This document shows positions 24,057-33,740 of a stretch of DNA of 64,000 bases, piece by piece (the stretch's first letter is position 1; every line of letters begins with the position of its first letter). Made by a program: the position numbers and the translations under genes. Source of the DNA: Rotaria sp. Silwood1 (Eukaryota > Rotifera > Eurotatoria > Philodinida > Philodinidae); the NCBI GenBank assembly GCA_905250075.1, contig CAJNOP010000298.1, forward strand, positions 135,148-199,147, in the 5' to 3' direction. Below the pieces are notes generated by a model, which was not told where the DNA came from, ran no database searches, and was given only the letters and a program-made list of their open reading frames with translations.

Positions 24057-24842
24057 TACGTTATCTAGCCTTGTTTCATAGGTAAATAAGGATATCCATC
24101 TTTNNNNNNNNNNNNNNNNNNNNNNNNNNNNNNNNNNNNNNNNNNNNNNNNNNNNNNNNNNNNNNNNNNNNNNNNNNNNNNNNNNNNNNNNNNNNNNNNN
24201 NNNNNNNNNNNNNNNNNNNNNNNNNNNNNNNNNNNNNNNNNNNNNNNNNNNNNNNNNNNNNNNNNNNNNNNNNNNNNNNNNNNNNNNNNNNNNNNNNNNN
24301 NNNNNNNNNNNNNNNNNNNNNNNNNNNNNNNNNNNNNNNNNNNNNNNNNNNNNNNNNNNNNNNNNNNNNNNNNNNNNNNNNNNNNNNNNNNNNNNNNNNN
24401 NNNNNNNNNNNNNNNNNNNNNNNNNNNNNNNNNNNNNNNNNNNNNNNNNNNNNNNNNNNNNNNNNNNNNNNNNNNNNNNNNNNNNNNNNNNNNNNNNNNN
24501 NNNNNNNNNNNNNNNNNNNNNNNNNNNNNNNNNNNNNNNNNNNNNNNNNNNNNNNNNNNNNNNNNNNNNNNNNNNNNNNNNNNNNNNNNNNNNNNNNNNN
24601 NNNNNNNNNNNNNNNNNNNNNNNNNNNNNNNNNNNNNNNNNNNNNNNNNNNNNNNNNNNNNNNNNNNNNNNNNNNNNNNNNNNNNNNNNNNNNNNNNNNN
24701 NNNNNNNNNNNNNNNNNNNNNNNNNNNNNNNNNNNNNNNNNNNNNNNNNNNNNNNNNNNNNNNNNNNNNNNNNNNNNNNNNNNNNNNNNNNNNNNTACGT
24801 TATCTAGCCTTGTTTCATAGGTAAATAAGGATATCCATCTTT
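24057..24842. other. Assembly gap flanked by an identical 47 bp sequence
   Basis: Ns fill 24104-24795 (692 bp). The 47 bp just before (24057-24103) and just after (24796-24842) the gap are identical, beginning TACGTTATCTAGCC and ending CATCTTT. This is what overlapping contig ends look like when a scaffolder writes Ns instead of merging them, so the true gap may be zero. A tandem repeat spanning the gap is the alternative. Confidence 0.85.
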
Positions 24843-25076
24843 CTCTTTTCGTTAAGAATAACTATATTGCTCTTTTGCATGTTCTTTTACTTCTCATGTT
24901 TGCTCGTAGCACTGTTCTGAATTATTATCTCGTCCTTATTTTTTGCAAGTTCTGTGTGTTTATTTGACTTCGTTATCTGGTTGCTGTTACTTTTAGATAG
25001 TGAAGCAAATGGCGACAAACCCTAGTCTCAATTCTGCTTATCCTTTGACAAATCTTGGAAGAATCTTTCAGGATCC

Positions 25077-25170
25077 TGGGTGTGGATGTGTGTGGTGTTT
25101 GGGTGTGGGTGTTGATGTAGGTGTGTGGAAGTGTATCTCTTCTCCCACATACCCACTCACACCCACACCC
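25077..25170. repeat. Internal telomere-like array, head-to-head
   Basis: A degenerate G-rich part (GGGTGTGGATGTGTGTGG and on to about 25128) is followed, after a short spacer, by CCCACATACCCACTCACACC and further C-rich units. G-rich left, C-rich right. Confidence 0.65.
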
Positions 25171-25983
25171 TTGGCTTGCAAGAAAATGTTTTGGTTGCGA
25201 TACAAATATTAAAAACGTCTAATGCAGTGCACGCTCACATTGCATATCAATCTGACATTGTCATCAAACAAGGCCTTGCCAATTTCTAAAGCTAGTGTTT
25301 TTTTCATATTTAACATGCACTTGTCGACACTGGATCTGAGGCTAGAGTAAAATATAAATGCGGGACTCTAATGTCAAGAAAAATGTTTATTTCAGAATAG
25401 TCTTGATGGTTATACAAGCAATTGATGTAGTAATAAAGTCTTGCAATGATTACATGAGCTTAGCATGGATATGATCATCTATTTGGATTCTATTCAAAAA
25501 GAAACTTAGCTATGTTTCAATCAGTAGGGTACTAACAGTATTGTTAAGTTCTTTTGCTATTGGATCGAATTGAAAGAACGAATTATTCCTTCGACAAAGC
25601 TGATGAAAGAGACTTTTATAATTATTTTATAGCGAATATTTAATACGACAAGTCTTTGTTCTTTTCAATTATTTTTACTATTGCAAAGGAATCAGTGAAA
25701 GTTACCCGGATTCAGAAGAGAGCGCGAACTGTTATCAATCCTCCGAGGCTTATGAGAACTTTTTTGTTCTGACACATACAATTTATATATTAGAGATAAC
25801 ACAGAGATACACGTTGGGATCATCAGGAAAGATAGCTCTGGAAAACTTTTCCACGACAAGGAGCGAGTTTTCATAAATATGAAACGATTGTTTGGTAGGT
25901 ACGGGATGTTCCACTGAGAACTTTTGTTTAATACAACATACCAATGTGTCTGATACGAATATACTCTCTCTATGAGATATACT
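25171..25983. other. Intergenic stretch with no supported gene
   Basis: Non-coding AT-rich sequence. Around 25690-25940 the + strand can be read as protein-like in pieces (SDTYNLYIRDNTEIHVGIIR), broken by frame changes. I do not recognise it, and it could be chance or a very old gene fragment. Confidence 0.35.
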
Positions 25984-26090
25984 AGGGTGTGGGTATGTAG
26001 ATGTGGGTCTGTAGTGTGGGTGTTGATATTGGCGTAGATAAACAGGAGACACACCTATCCATACTCATCCCACCTACACCCACACGCCCT
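25984..26090. repeat. Internal telomere-like array, head-to-head
   Basis: GGGTGTGGGTATG and further diverged G-rich units (to about 26025), a spacer, then CACACCTATCCATACTCATC and CACCTACACCCACACGCCC. The G-rich then C-rich order is the same as in the other arrays. It lies about 100 bp downstream of the VWA gene's 3' end. Confidence 0.65.
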
Positions 26091-26192
26091 TACATGAGCA
26101 TCTAGTTTTTAATTCTAAAATAAAAATAATGCCATAAAGCTGTTCCATTGTATTCTTATAAAAAAAATGCTTTCAAATGTTTTTTTTCTTAG

Positions 26193-27491
26193 TTAAACGA
26201 ACAGAGCGAACCCTTGATCATCATCCTCTTCTAATAAATAAGCTTGATGTTCGTATCCTCGACAAATGAGTTCCTTATCGACGGTTTCATCTTTAAACTT
26301 ATTGTGCATATTTTCAGCTAGTCGAAGTATTAATGAAATGGTTCCTCTTTCATCGTCAAATTGTTCAACATCTTTAAGTAATGCAATTTTTTCAGTAACA
26401 AGATCCATAGCTTCTTTTCTTTTGCCATCTTTCACTAATTCAGCGACTTTTTTATCCATATCAGCAGCCGTTTGAGTAGCACACATGATTTTTACACGAG
26501 GATCAATCTCCATAACGAGTGATTCATCTTCTACAAGTTTTAATGATAATGTATTTTTAATCACCGTAGGTTCACCAGTGGGATCATTTGGTTGAGTGTA
26601 TCGTAATTCATATGTAAGTGTTTCGATTTCATTTTCACCAGCAACTGCTGTACCAGAAGTTGTAAATTCACAAAGAACTGATCGTCGATTATCGAAATAA
26701 AGTTCACCAAGACTTGCACCAGCAGCAATATTTTCATGACCCCATATCTTTGTAACAACAGCTCCATTTTTACCACGTACAATAAGACGAGCTGCTGATC
26801 CACATATACCAAAGACATTTACAAGAACTTTAGTAACTAATGATTCAATCACTTGAGCTGATTCAAGAAATACAAATCTTGATCCTCCAGCATCAGCAAT
26901 ACCTTTCATAATTTCAGTATCAAAATCAGCACCAATACCGAATGAATCAGTTATAATGCCTTTATTATTATATCCAGCGACAAGATTTGTTAATTCAGCT
27001 CGTGTTTTCATTCCAACATTAGCTTGTCCATCAGAAAAGAGGAACATACGACGTGAATATCCATTATAAACATATTTCTCGAGGAGACTAGCAGCTACTT
27101 CAATAGCACCAGACATGTTTGTTGAACCAGCAGTTTCAATTTTGTCTACAGTAGAATAAAGAAATTGACGAGTAGATGCTCGTGCATTTTCAAAAATGAT
27201 GGATACATCAGCATCATATGCAACAACATGAACTATATCATCATCGTGAAGAAGATTAAGAACAGAAACAACTGCTTGTTTGGCAAATGTTAATTTGTTA
27301 TCAGCTTCCATCGATCCACTACGATCAAGAATAAGTACTAAATTGAGTGGTGTTCATTTGATTGTTTCTCCTTTGCCTTTTGTTTCGATTTCGAAACGAA
27401 CCTTTTTTGTGTTCAAGACGCCAGATATGACGTATGGATTATCTGGGATACATCGAACTTCAATATTAGCTGATTCATTATCAATAGCCAT
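26193..27491 (-). pseudogene. VWA-domain protein gene with one in-frame stop
   Basis: A single uninterrupted exon on the minus strand: ATG at 27491, TAA at 26193, 432 codons. One internal TGA at 27354-27356 (codon 46) lies just before the VWA domain. The frame on both sides is otherwise clean. The VWA metal site (MIDAS) is complete: DRSGSM, Thr in GSTNMSGA and Asp in FLFSDGQANVG. The C-terminal half (ELRYTQPNDPTGEP onward) is an all-beta region plus a helical tail. It resembles intronless VWA proteins of the Ca-activated-channel/YfbK-like type that mediate metal-dependent protein binding; partner and location are unknown. The stop could be a recent nonsense mutation, a sequencing or allelic error, or mark a start at Met61 (27311), which would lose the N-terminal segment but keep most of the domain. 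Lack of introns would also fit horizontal or retro-origin. Confidence 0.7.
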
Positions 27492-28405
27492 GTTGATTCA
27501 ATATACTATAATTGAGGTTAGAGCAGATAAAACTAATAAATTCTAAAATATTTTGAAATTACTTTTAAATCGATTCAGTAGTTGCTCGTTTGTTGAATAG
27601 TAAAATAATTAACAAAGTGTCTGTATGTAAGAGAATGCATTGACATTTTAAACCTTGAAAAATAATGTGATAAAATTGTGCAATGTTTATTACGTGGCGT
27701 GTTATTTCGAGAGAAAAGTAAAAATGAGTCACTCATCAAAATGATATATGCTCATATGTGACGTGAAGATGAAGAAAGAAAAACCAAATAGGATTGACTC
27801 ATTTATATGTTATTACAAGTTTATTCACCTTCCATAAAGTAATATAATATAGAATCATTGTTAAACATAAAACGAAATGTTACAAGATAATGGACGGAAG
27901 ATGTTTTTAGGATGATTCAATTTCTCCCGAAAAATGTATTCGATCCACTTGAAATTCTCAACATATATGCATTGTATCACTATAAGTCATTCTGAGTGTG
28001 GATGTGGTCTACGCTTTAGACATCCGACGCTCTTTCTCTTATAATAGGTTGAAAATATGATGGAACAATTTAAATGGTACATTTCCTATTTTTTTGCTAG
28101 CATGGCTCATGGTTAATCGAATTAGATAGTTTCAAATATCGTCTACTCTATTTAAACTGATAGGATGCCTTTGAAAGCTTCGCATATGATAGGATTGATC
28201 ATATGGGATGGAGTATTCCATTCTATGCGTAGACCTATGTCTTAGTATTTGCTTCTGACCATGATAATTATTTTTGATATTGACCGATCAAATACTTTTC
28301 TTTCTATTTGTTTTCAAGAATTCCACATGCATGATAGAAACCTTACAAAATTCTGATTGTTACGTCCGTAATGTTCACCTACGGCCGTAAAACAGATAGA
28401 AGATA
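27492..28405. other. Intergenic, nothing recognised
   Basis: Upstream of the VWA gene; presumably holds its promoter. AT-rich, with no coding frame or clear repeat. Confidence 0.4.
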
Positions 28406-28481
28406 TCCTTTCTAGTAGTACAGCGGTTAATACGTCTACCTGGTAAGCAGAAGATGCATGGTTCGATTCCATGTGAAGGGA
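28406..28481 (+). tRNA. tRNA-like sequence, possibly tRNA-Thr (GGU) or a tRNA pseudogene
   Basis: Internal promoters look intact: A box TAGTACAGCGG and B box GGTTCGATTCC. The T arm is a perfect five-pair stem (CATGG/CCATG) with loop TTCGATT. The anticodon stem TCTAC/GCAGA has one mismatch; loop CTGGTAA would place GGU at positions 34-36 (Thr). The acceptor TCCTTTC pairs with GAAGGGA, but one extra base separates it from the T stem, and the D arm has an extra base. GGU is rare for eukaryotic Thr tRNAs. I favour a decaying tRNA gene or a tRNA-derived SINE head. Confidence 0.5.
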
Positions 28482-30339
28482 ATTGTCTTTTTCTCCGTTC
28501 TGGTGTCATACCATCACACTGCTTATCTCGATCATGAGTTATAACTAGGGCTGTACCGCTCACGCTCATGAGCGTGGGCGTTTTCTGACTCCGAGAAAGT
28601 ACGAGTGTCTCTGATCACTTTTTTCAACTTTGTTCCTCGAAAATCGATATTCATGATTTTTGTGTCTGAGGTCCCCTCAGGTATCATGAAAAAAACAATT
28701 TCTTTCTCACGAGTCAAAATGAGATGTAATAGTAGATTGAGAGGTGCTGGTTAAGAATATCACAATGAGAGCTCTCAAAATCTTTTTATTCTTGGAATAG
28801 CCCTAACCATTCTATGCATCATATTCTTCATTATTGGGATCCTCATAGGATATTTATTCACTTAAATTTAGCCAGAAACATCTTTCTTACCCAAAATTTT
28901 GAGTTCTCTACTGTTCTGAGTTTGTTACGCCAAAAAGAAACGTAATTCTTCGGAAAAAACGGGCATTCCAGTGCCAAAATGGACCTTTTTTAAATACATA
29001 GAATTTTCTTTTGACAACTTTTTGGGCAGACACCGTTATCATAACATGAAATTTAGATCACTAGACTAATTTTTCAAGTTCTCGCGGTTGGCAACCACAA
29101 AAATAATTGAAAATGTCTATAACATGGTCAAAAACTCTAAATTGTGGTAAGATTCGCCTTTTTCCGCTAGATTTGTCTATATATGTTTAATATTTAGCAC
29201 GAGAACAGTTTTCCTTGGGCGTCAAACTCGAAGTACAGATCTCGCTTTTCAAGTTCTATCGATTTGTAGTCGTGCAGAACTAGAAAAGAGGTATACCACG
29301 GTGAGAAGTGCAAAATATACTCAAATTTGACATTTCTTCTGAGTTCGGCTATAATGGGTTAGTTTTCAGTATTAAAGTAGGGTTGTTGGAGCACCATATT
29401 CGAATGAAATTAGTAATTGTCTATGCTCTTTTGATTGGCAGTCTGAGAGACAAAAAAAAACAGGCTACACCTGTGACCTATGTCGGAAGTCTAAAAGATT
29501 CTGATCAGCTTTTACTGCATGTATGTCCATCTATGTTTTTATGATTTTGAACGCGAAGAGAAACAAGCTAGGGTTTTGAATTCGTATAATACTGATTTTC
29601 TTGAGTGATGTCATAATCCCGGTACCCCGGATATCCACCGCGAAACAGCAATTACCCCAAGGGTAATGACATCACTCTGTGCAATGGAAACTATATACTT
29701 TTTAAAGTTGACCGTTTTGAGTGGTTTTGGTGTATTACCCCGGGATAATAACACCGTTACACCAAATCCATTCAAAACGCTCAAGTTTTACGATATACAG
29801 TTTATGAAAGGGGTATTGAAGTCATTACCCCTATTCGTAAATTATAGATCGCGAAAGTGAATACACTTGATTACTCTGCGGATATTTTGACGGTTGGCTC
29901 TCGATACCCAGTGTAATGGTATTATGACATCTATGATTTTCTTATGATGTTCTGTCAACAGGAAGCCTTATCTGGAGAGAAAGAGTATCGGAAGATGACA
30001 CCACCATGTCATATGACTGAAGAAAAATAAGATGACCTCTTTGTTAAGTAGCTTGATTAGTACATTAAATTACGTGTTACTTGCGACATGTACCGTCATT
30101 ATTATTTCTTGTTATCATTGGCATATCTCATACATGAGTACCTGTTAGCGGGTTCACCTCCTTGTTGTTATTTTTCCATATTATTTCTTTTTTTTCTCTT
30201 TTCTTTCTCTTTCTTGTTGTTAGATCTATCTCGATGTTATATAACTTTGATCACTTTTTGTTATTTGTCCTTCAGTTTGACCCTTGATCTAGGTAGTCGA
30301 TAAGTATATACATATATATTCTTTTTTTTTCCTTTACAA
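28482..30339. other. Intergenic with small inverted repeats, no gene
   Basis: Contains a perfect 16 bp palindrome CACGCTCATGAGCGTG (28561-28576). It sits just inside TAGGGCTGTACC (28546), whose imperfect inverted partner (GGAATAGCCCTA) ends at 28805, perhaps a 260 bp MITE. The hairpins at 29603-29781 are listed separately. No coding sequence seen. Confidence 0.4.
29603..29781. repeat. Two adjacent hairpins with ATTACCC/GGGTAAT cores
   Basis: GAGTGATGTCAT (29603-29614) is perfectly inverted at 29666-29677. A second hairpin has arms of about 24 bp (29711-29734 and 29758-29781; CGTTTTGARTGGWTTTGGTG). Both carry palindromic ATTACCC-type centres, and a third ATTACCCC lies near 29824. Probably a small non-autonomous element family. 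Confidence 0.5.
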
Positions 30340-30493
30340 GGGTGTGGGTGGTGTGGGTGGGTGTGGGTGTGGGTGTCATTGCCCTCTTTACTTATGCTCA
30401 CACCCACACTCCATCCACACCCACACCCTCACCTTTACCCATACTTCACCGACGCCCACACTCACACCCACACCCACACCCACACGCACACCC
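30340..30493. repeat. Internal telomere-like array, head-to-head (largest)
   Basis: G-rich GGTGTGGGTGGTGTGGGTGG and further units to about 30376, a 20 bp spacer, then about 100 bp of C-rich CCCACA units with variants, best preserved at 30464-30493. Long apparent reading frames on both strands here are products of the repeat. Confidence 0.78.
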
Positions 30494-31034
30494 TGAATAC
30501 AGATTTTATTTTGTATCTGATTATGAATCTGTTCATTTTTTTTTCTTCTATTTTGATTATCTAAAATGTGTTCCTTGATGCTTTTTTTGTTGTTCATTTG
30601 GAATATATACATTATTTCGTTTTCTCTTGTGTTTTTGTATGAATGAAGGCTTTTCATTTAACGAATGAACCCACCATTTTAATAAAGAGAGACTTTTCTT
30701 TCACTAGAGACGTCTCACAGACTCAAAAATTAAATAAAAAACAGATGTGGAATAAACGATGGATTCTTACAAATTTATACGTGAATTAGAAAACCAAGCT
30801 AGTAACACCAGTTTCTATAATAAGCAAAAAACAACTTCATAGATACACTGAGAAGCAATGTGTTCATCAAGAACGAAAAATTAAAGGGATGAAATAGAAA
30901 TCATACGTTTACATTTAAAGTTGATGCTTGCTCTTACAACTCTTCGCCTTCATATCTATAACTTGAGATAGATATTTGCTTAGCTGTCACTAACACTTTT
31001 CTTTGATTAAAACGATTAAATAAACCAACTAAAA
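30494..31034. other. Intergenic, nothing recognised
   Basis: AT-rich, with no coding frame or clear repeat between the two telomere-like arrays. Confidence 0.35.
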
Positions 31035-31067
31035 GGGTGTAGGTCTGGGCCACCCACACCCTCACAC
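31035..31067. repeat. Short telomere-like inverted pair
   Basis: GGGTGTAGGTCTGGG followed almost at once by CCACCCACACCCTCACAC, a miniature of the larger head-to-head arrays. Confidence 0.5.
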
Positions 31068-31077
31068 TGAAAAAAAG

Positions 31078-31202
31078 TGGTACGATACCGAACCAAAAAA
31101 GGTACTTTGAACGAAAAAAAGGTTTCGAATTCGTTGCAATACTCTGAACTATTTTAGGTTCCGTACTATGTACGAAACCTTTTTTGGTTCGGTATCGTAC
31201 CA
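31078..31202. mobile_element. Small MITE with perfect 25 bp inverted ends
   Basis: The left arm (31078-31102) starts TGGTACGATACCGAACC. The right arm (31178-31202) is its exact reverse complement over 25 bp. Total 125 bp. It lies just past the 3' end of the pseudogene at 31225. No clear target duplication. Confidence 0.75.
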
Positions 31203-31224
31203 TTTCCTTTTTAATGCAGGTGGC

Positions 31225-32097
31225 TTATTTTGCTTTGCCATAAACTCGATTCCATTTCGCGAATAGTAGCTGATCATCTATATTGAGACCGAAACGACCA
31301 AGAGTAATCTTTGTCACTTTACCGCGTTCATTTAGATTCTAAGTTCAGCATCATCTATTGAAAAATATCTCATTACAAAATTTCCATAGGGTGAACGAAC
31401 GATCCCATAAACAATGGTACTACTCTTCTCAATGCAATCGATAATAAAATGCTCTTGAGGAATGTTCAATTATTTACAAAACGCCGGTTTTGTTGTGCTC
31501 GAGAGTCATATTGATAGGCAATGGTTTAGCTGGAACAATTACGAGATCATTATACTCCAATGCTCAAACAAAGTAAGCGAAGATAATGCACATGATCAGC
31601 GACATGAGTAGCAGTACGACGCAAGAAGATAGCAAAGAAAAATACGGCCAAGAATGAGCGGCGCCATTGAAGGTTGATTAGGATTCTTTCTTCTTCGATA
31701 AAACGTTTTTGAAACACATTCTAAGGTTCTTGACAACTACCAACAGCAAGGTTATTCAATGTCGCTATCAACTGACGAATATCACGACGAGGACGTGCCT
31801 GATCAGAGAGATGTCTCCGCTCATATTCGTATCGTGTCCTTTCACTTCTCATACGCTCCTTTAAGTCATAACTATCAGTCAACTTCAAAAACTCATCATA
31901 AACGATGTCTGTTCGGAACGTTTTCGTGTAGTTCCATTCATCTGATCGAATAAATAATCATTGTGAATGGTTCGAGACAAAAATATCAATATTATCTTTG
32001 AACTATCATCTTGGCTTCGTCGTTGCATATCGTCGACTTGTTTCTCTCGAAGTCGAACTTCATCAGAATACCATTTATTAGCTTTATGAAATCTCAC
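31225..32097 (-). pseudogene. Decayed gene for a single-pass membrane protein
   Basis: Read on the minus strand, protein-like sequence continues across several frames. First comes a charged, probably coiled segment (EVRLREKQVDDMQRRSQDDS, then SYDLKERMRSERTRYEYERR). A hydrophobic helix follows (FSLLSSCVVLLLMSLIMCII), then a likely lumenal or extracellular part (LEYNDLVIVPAKPLPINMTL, IVYGIVRSPYGNFVMRYFSI and ITLGRFGLNIDDQLLFAKWN) to a TAA at 31225. At least two in-frame stops and several frame changes interrupt it, so it is a pseudogene. I do not recognise the family. Type II topology (cytosolic coil, helix, outer domain) is inferred. Confidence 0.5.
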
Positions 32098-33740
32098 CTG
32101 GAATTTTTACTAGTATTTTTCAACGTTGATATAGGATCATTTTTAGTTACTATTGGTTCACACAAAACGGATGGAAAATTTGCTAATAACCATTCATATC
32201 TTTGTTTAAAACTGTATTCGATGTTTATATTTACTAATAATGTCAGAAATCTGTTTATATGATGACTATTTTTCGGTAGGACATGGTGCTGATTTATAGG
32301 TTGAATTGGTGGGAAAAAAATATTTTTGAGTTCTCTCTGAATTTTATCATAGGTGACATCAAATGAATTAGTGTATGTTGCAATTTATGCGTTCAATTTT
32401 TTGTTCGTTAACAAAATTTTGCAAGCAAAAGACCAGATCATCATTCATTATTGATAAAAAAAATTATTTATCATTATGATCTAGAAGGATTTCCCTTTAT
32501 GTTTTTTTTTTATAAGAAGAACCAATGTAGTAAACATTGAATATCCGATCTCAGAAACGGGTCTTTCTCTTTTCATTTATTAAAGATTCTTCATAATCGA
32601 TAGCTGTTCATTGACAAGTCTTTGAAATCCTAATGGTCCGTTTCAGAACGAAAACACTTTCATAGCAAACGAAAAATCAGAGAAGAAATTTCTCTTTCCT
32701 GATTCTCTTTTAATAAGTTTAATCTAATCTTCTATTGCAGTTAATCTTGTATTGCCTCGTTCGACTAATACATACCTTACTTCATGGTGAAATAGTGGTA
32801 ACTCACATTCTTTAATATATTTCTACATGTTTTTTTAGTTACCACTTTCTTTACTCGTGAATACATAAATCAACCAATTTCTTATATAAAAGTCTTTGGA
32901 AACAGCAATGTCACGTTTGAAAATGTTAGAAAACATATAGTTTATCATAAAATTTGAGCTTCGAACGTAATTAATTAAATTAGAAATGGAAATCAACAAA
33001 CCTATCCTATATGTGTTTTAATAGCCTAATTTTCACACATTAGCACGTAATCTTAATAAATACAATGTAAATAATCTGTGAATTTGTACTTTGCTGAAAG
33101 AATCATCGTGTTCTGTTATGTAAATTAATCTATAGTGTTTGTATTATAAATTTTTACATAATGTGTCAAATAATAAAGATATCTAGAAATTTTCAACGAT
33201 CTAAAATTCTATCACGCGTATTCTTAAATAGTCAAAATTAGAAAATTCATTACTACATCTTATCTAGACGATATTGACTTAGATAAGCATTCTAACGATT
33301 ATTTAATGTAAATCATATTTTGAAACGACAAGAAAATTGATGATTTTTTTTTTCAAGTAGAACTGGTGTTTATGACCGCATAAATGGCATCGTAACCATT
33401 TCAATTCTATCTTGGCATATATGAAGTGTATCTATCATAAAAGCACGATAAAGATAATTCGATGACGGATTTTTTTTCTGTTCTAATCTTATTACTATAA
33501 GCCAATAGTTGTTTAAAAACATAAAAACAATATATCTTATCCGAAACTATTCATACGTAGTTATAGCCACACATGAAGATAAAATACTTGCTAAACTTTT
33601 AATTATTTTCTAATATCCTGTAAATTTTTACACATTAATTTCGTTTTCCTGCATGACAACATGCAAGACCTTTTATTCAATAAAAGGAAACAATATTAAT
33701 AGAAAAGAAAAAAGAAAAAAAAAAAACATTTCAAATATAT
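32098..33740. other. Intergenic, nothing recognised
   Basis: AT-rich sequence with A and T runs. I see no gene or clear element. It includes the 3' flank of the receptor gene on the minus strand. Confidence 0.4.

Larger units (their letters stand above)
22484..24103. other. Intergenic, no gene; telomere-like and GACCAGTC repeats
   Basis: Apart from the array at 22961-23099 and the repeat field at 23096-23440, I see only non-coding sequence. A pyrimidine-rich run (TTCTTTTTTCTCC and similar) lies at about 23789-23905. Frames in this stretch are low complexity or antisense artefacts. Confidence 0.5.

Noticed and set aside
28561-28576. 16 bp perfect palindrome as a transcription-factor site or terminator
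   Set aside because: It lies just inside a possible MITE end (TAGGGCTGTACC), so element structure is the simpler explanation.
30342-30657. Long frames over the array at 30340
   Set aside because: They are made of Val-Gly or Thr-His-Pro repeats from the telomere-like units.
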